The translations under genes and the position numbers were made by a program. Below, piece after piece: positions 60,195 to 64,000 of a stretch of DNA of 64,000 nt. Position 1 is the stretch's first letter. Each line of letters begins with the position of its first letter. The stretch is from Gymnorhina tibicen (taxonomy: Eukaryota; Chordata; Aves; Passeriformes; Artamidae). Below the pieces are notes generated by a model that saw only the letters and a program-made list of their open reading frames with translations, did not search any database and was not told where the DNA came from. Location of the stretch: the NCBI GenBank assembly GCA_013399875.1, contig VXAZ01006779.1, positions 1,271,648 through 1,335,647 of the forward strand, given 5' to 3'.

Positions 60195-63071
60195 ATGGAA
60201 GAATTATTAACTATTTGAAATAATCAGGCTTTGGTAAGACAAAAATAAGAATCTATATATTTCAGTAAAGGTGTTTTCCCAACCCAAATTTACACAAGAC
60301 TACTGTAATAGAGGACCAAATAATTGGACAGATGAAGACGTAATGAGACACAGCAGTAGAAAGCCGGGGAGACATCATTACATAAAATTACATAATTTTT
60401 TTTTGTCTTTTCATGTTACAAAAATCCTTGGAGCTATTTAGCTGGAGTTTTGTGGATTCTCTGGTACTGCAGTCCCAAGACAGAATATGGTTCAGAAACA
60501 CAGGCCCTACATTCATGTTGCCACAGACCAGATAATCCAGAGGCTCCCCAGTGCTCTACCATTTTGTAGACTATTTAGTTTTTTATCCCGCAAAATACAA
60601 GAACTTGAGTCATTTCAATCGGACAAGCAATCTCTTGAGGACATGCTTATTTATGAGTTTCCTAATGCTTTTTGTCTCCAATAAATGGCATAGGCTCATA
60701 CTATTCCTAAACATGTTCAGGGGTTTGCTGAATTTTATATGTATTTTCTGTTAAAATACAATGCTACCCTCTGAAGTCACAAACTGGGTAGGTAATATTC
60801 ACTTTAATCCTTAGACTTTCTTCATCAGAAGTGCAATCAAAACATGGATTTTTATATTGTTCAGAATCTGTACAAAAAAGAAGTAAGGGTTTATTTTTCT
60901 CTTTAAGAGGAAGACTCAATATGGCAGTTAAGACATTTGTCTTTAAGATGCTTTTAGAAATATGATGATCTGGAAGAATCTTGTTCCCTTCCCCCTNGCA
61001 GCAGTGAATTCTAAGCAGTGAATTTAGTACTGTCATATCCAAATCCTTCAGACCCCTCAAAAGTAAAAACGAAAGATCAATATCTCTGAAATTAGCTTGT
61101 TTATAAAAGGTCTTGCATACTCTGCTGCTAAAATGTCTAAATTATACTTAAATTTTACAATGTAGGCCTTAAGGCATTTTATTTTTACTAAATTTGGAGG
61201 TTTACAGAGAAGTTCAATAACTCAAAGTGATTTGAAAGAGAACCAGATCCAATTTCACATTTCTGATTATTTTTGTCTATATTTTAGAAATCTGAATCTC
61301 TTTAACAAGAGCAACTGCATACTTTTTTCAGTTGGTCAGCTGAAAGTAAATGTGTTTAAATGAATTTATAGGTGTTAAAAGGGTCAAAATATGCTAGAAG
61401 AGTTGGATAACTCTGAGAACTTGTGTAATACAAATCATGGTTGAATGTAATATTCTTTCAGAGTAACTCCAGACACCTTTTGTAGTGTAGTCCTAGAATA
61501 TAATGGGTAAATATATTTTAAGCAGAGAAGAGATATGCTGCCATATCTCATAAGGGATATGGAAATAATCCTGAAAGGAATTGTTGAAAAAGAAAAGGAA
61601 ATAATTTTAAAATGTGACTTGTTATATACCCTTTCAAATGATGATCGAGTGATCTGTATGATATCAACTGAAATAACCCCAAAACCAGAACCTAGTAGCC
61701 CTAAGTTTAAGGTTCATCCCAAGCCTCATTACCCTTTGGTAAGAGCTGCAAACAATCCATTTTCCCAGTTTCAAGGTGGAGTGCCAAAAACTAATCCTGA
61801 AAAGGAAATTCTCATAAGCCCACAGCTTACTCTGGTGTTTCATCTTCCAAAAATATGAGAAGCTGCAAGTGGCATCTGTAACTGTCTAACATCTTAAACA
61901 GATATAAGCCTGTTACAACTTATGTGAGATGCTAATTTATTAGAAAATTAATACAAGCAGCTCTAGAGAGCTGTGGCCAGATGTATCACTAGTTTATTTG
62001 ACTAAAAATCTACATGAAGTGCCTTTTTCACTAGAATTAAAGACACACATTGCAGTTAAAAAAATATAAACACAAAAGAAATAAAATAAAGAGATTATGG
62101 TAGAAAGTAGCTGTCACCTACTTGAAAAGCAGAATGAAATAAAACACTGACAAATACTAAAGCCAAGACAGTTCTTATTATACCACTAGGTCCATATAAA
62201 ACCTAAAATTCTGATTTTATTCAGCACTAGAACGTACAAACTTCAAGTAGTAGAGGTAAAATTTACATGTCAATTGATATCCTCGAAAGTCAAGTCCTGT
62301 GAGATGCAAACTTTTAATGTCAATATTTCTATTTATGTTTGCATCCTTTGAGAAATTTTAGAAGTGTTAGTGTTGTGATGGTGAAATTTCTACCGCAACA
62401 TGGAATTTATAGTTGCTAGGTGGCAGGACCATATGATCTAATGCAGTAACAGTAATGAATGATAAAACTGCTAAAAGTTTCTGAAAAAAAGATAGTTGCC
62501 TGATATTCAGATTTATTACTATGTTGGCAATTACTCTCATAAGTATTTACAAAAGTTTGTAACAAGAGAAAGTCATAACAGTCCCTGAATCAGTATTTTA
62601 TATTCACTGCGAAAGTCTGCAGAATGAGCCGTGAATATCACTGGCAATTTGACTGTTTTAACCCTGCTGATTAAAGCACTTAGAACCAAGTTTTTCTGGC
62701 TCACCAGCAAAAATGCAAAACTGTCGATGCATCCCCTAAGCCCAAAGGGAACACAGGTAGCACTTAAGGCATAATGCTTTAACCCCCATCCATGCACATG
62801 ATAGGAATTCCTTGCACGATAGATTATGATTATTTACATGCAATAAGAACTGAATCTACAACACTTAGGTATTCCATACAGAGACTCCAGATCCAGATTT
62901 CTTGCTTTAAACAGCACTAGAAATAACACAGCTCTGTAGATAATGCAGGAACATAAATGAACAAAATATATATATGAGATACATTGTCCTCTAGGAGGTG
63001 TGCATTTTTGCATCTGTGCCATAGAAACAGCTTTCTTTTTCATAGCATGACTTACAGCCATGAAGTTGATT
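60195..63071. other. Unassigned AT-rich DNA, one ambiguous base
   Basis: One undetermined base (N) at 60997 next to a C run. An open frame of 107 codons at 61535-61858 is not in any repeat I recognise and has a proline-rich middle, but no known domain. Confidence 0.55.
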
Positions 63072-63478
63072 AAAGTCTTGGAGCATCTATCATACAGGGA
63101 GAGGCTGAGAGACCTGGGACTGCTTAGTATCTGGAAGAGAGGGTTCAGAGGGGATCTCTGTGTATTTATACACTGCAGAACGGAGAGAGACTGATTTGTC
63201 TCATTGCTACCCAGTGAAAGGACAAGAGGTAACAGACATAAGCTGAAATAACAGAGACTGCATGCAAAAACAAAAGAATAAAAAGAAAGAAACATCTTTT
63301 GTGATTATGATGATCAACTATGGTTGCCCAGAGAATTCATGGTGTCACCGTCCTTAGAGATATTAAAAACCTGACTAGAAAAAGTCCAACAGAGTCTAGC
63401 TGATGCTGCCTTGGAGTAGGGGTAAGAATTAGATAGGTGTCCTCCAGAGATCCCTGCATACCTCAGCTGTTTTGTGAC
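63072..63478 (+). mobile_element. CR1 LINE 3' segment, old and diverged
   Basis: TCATACAGGGAGAGGCTGAG and CTGGAAGAGAGGGTTCAG (about 63090-63150) are the conserved ORF2 C-terminal blocks. Later TGGTTGCCCAGAGAATTCAT and the closing CCTCAGCTGTTTTGTGAC match the CR1 3' UTR. There are many substitutions and an A-rich insertion around 63265-63295, so it looks older than the copies at 26838 or 48572. Confidence 0.85.
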
Positions 63479-64000
63479 TTTGCAAAACGTGTTCCAAGAG
63501 GCTTCCAGAGGAGCAGCTCATAAATGAAAAACAAACTAAATATAGTTGCAGAAGGCTGGTATAATATCATAATGCTTTTCTGTATTTTTCTGTCAAAAAT
63601 ATGTTCAGTACGTTTCAAAATATGCTTTATAAATATTTCATAATACAATACAGTATTACTTTGTTCATTGTAACAGTGGTGTTGGGAGAAACAGCTGGCT
63701 GGTTATAGTCGCATTTTTGTGTAACTTCTTAAATTATAGAACCTCCAACATCTATGCAAGAGTGCAGACATACTGTACAGCAATGAAGAAAACACTGTTT
63801 TCTTTTGATAATCCAAAAAGGCATTTGAAAAGGTCTAGCCAGTTCAATGGGAAAAGGAAAGTAAGTCACAATGAAATTACATTTCTACTTTTGTTTGTAC
63901 ATGGAAAAAGTAAAAATGTCACTTTGGCTAAGTTAAAAATGATTTCACGTATTGTAAAAATGTTATCAAACCAAAAGAATAAAAAAAAGGTCAAGTGCAT
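63479..64000. other. Unassigned AT-rich DNA to window end
   Basis: Nothing recognisable. Confidence 0.6.

Noticed and set aside
1..64000. CRISPR arrays, operons, phage or integrative elements
   Set aside because: No regularly spaced identical repeats and no long coding frames; the repeat content is that of a vertebrate chromosome.

Overview
This 64 kb window looks like AT-rich, non-coding chromosomal DNA from a bird. The main reasons are the repeats: about ten fragments of the CR1 LINE and about ten LTRs of endogenous retroviruses, several of them of types I know only from avian genomes. A passerine is plausible but the sequence does not prove it. I found no host protein-coding gene, no exon I can defend, no tRNA, rRNA or known ncRNA gene and no CRISPR array. 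The open frames present are short (183 codons at most) and most of the long ones fall inside CR1, LTRs or microsatellites. The window is most likely intergenic or deep intronic.

Layout. 1-745: a minus-strand CR1 ORF2 endonuclease fragment that runs off the left edge. 1846-2761: an LTR-like repeat whose inverted partner lies at 42880-43440. 4319-5432: two CR1 tails facing each other. 10573-11500: an LTR, a small tandem duplication and a CR1 reverse-transcriptase fragment. 15738-16833: microsatellite, purine-rich tract, direct repeat and a perfect 34-bp inverted repeat. 18630-19046: a GC-rich solo LTR. 21745-22316, 24350-24913 and 55035-55637: three members of one LTR family. 25551-25610: homopolymer with a 7-base assembly gap. 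26838-27455: CR1. 31860-32516 and 40442-41099: two complete solo LTRs of one family in opposite orientation, each with its own perfect 5-bp target-site duplication. 35684-36300: a repetitive, GC-richer retroviral-like stretch. 36655-38178: two CR1 pieces. 45939-46217: a two-phase pentanucleotide purine tract. 48572-49484: the longest CR1 3' segment. 51041-52114: a large LTR of the common avian ERVL-like family with internal ~47-bp repeats. 57373-57452 and 60115-60194: a duplicated 80-bp unit. 63072-63478: a last CR1 tail.

Nothing here works as a gene system. The window is a record of retrotransposon insertion, LTR-LTR recombination and microsatellite growth. The most informative signals are the exact target-site duplications, the inverted LTR pair, the 80-bp duplication outside any repeat I recognise, and the 279-nt pure purine strand. 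All similarity statements were made by eye against remembered family features; no alignment or database search was run.
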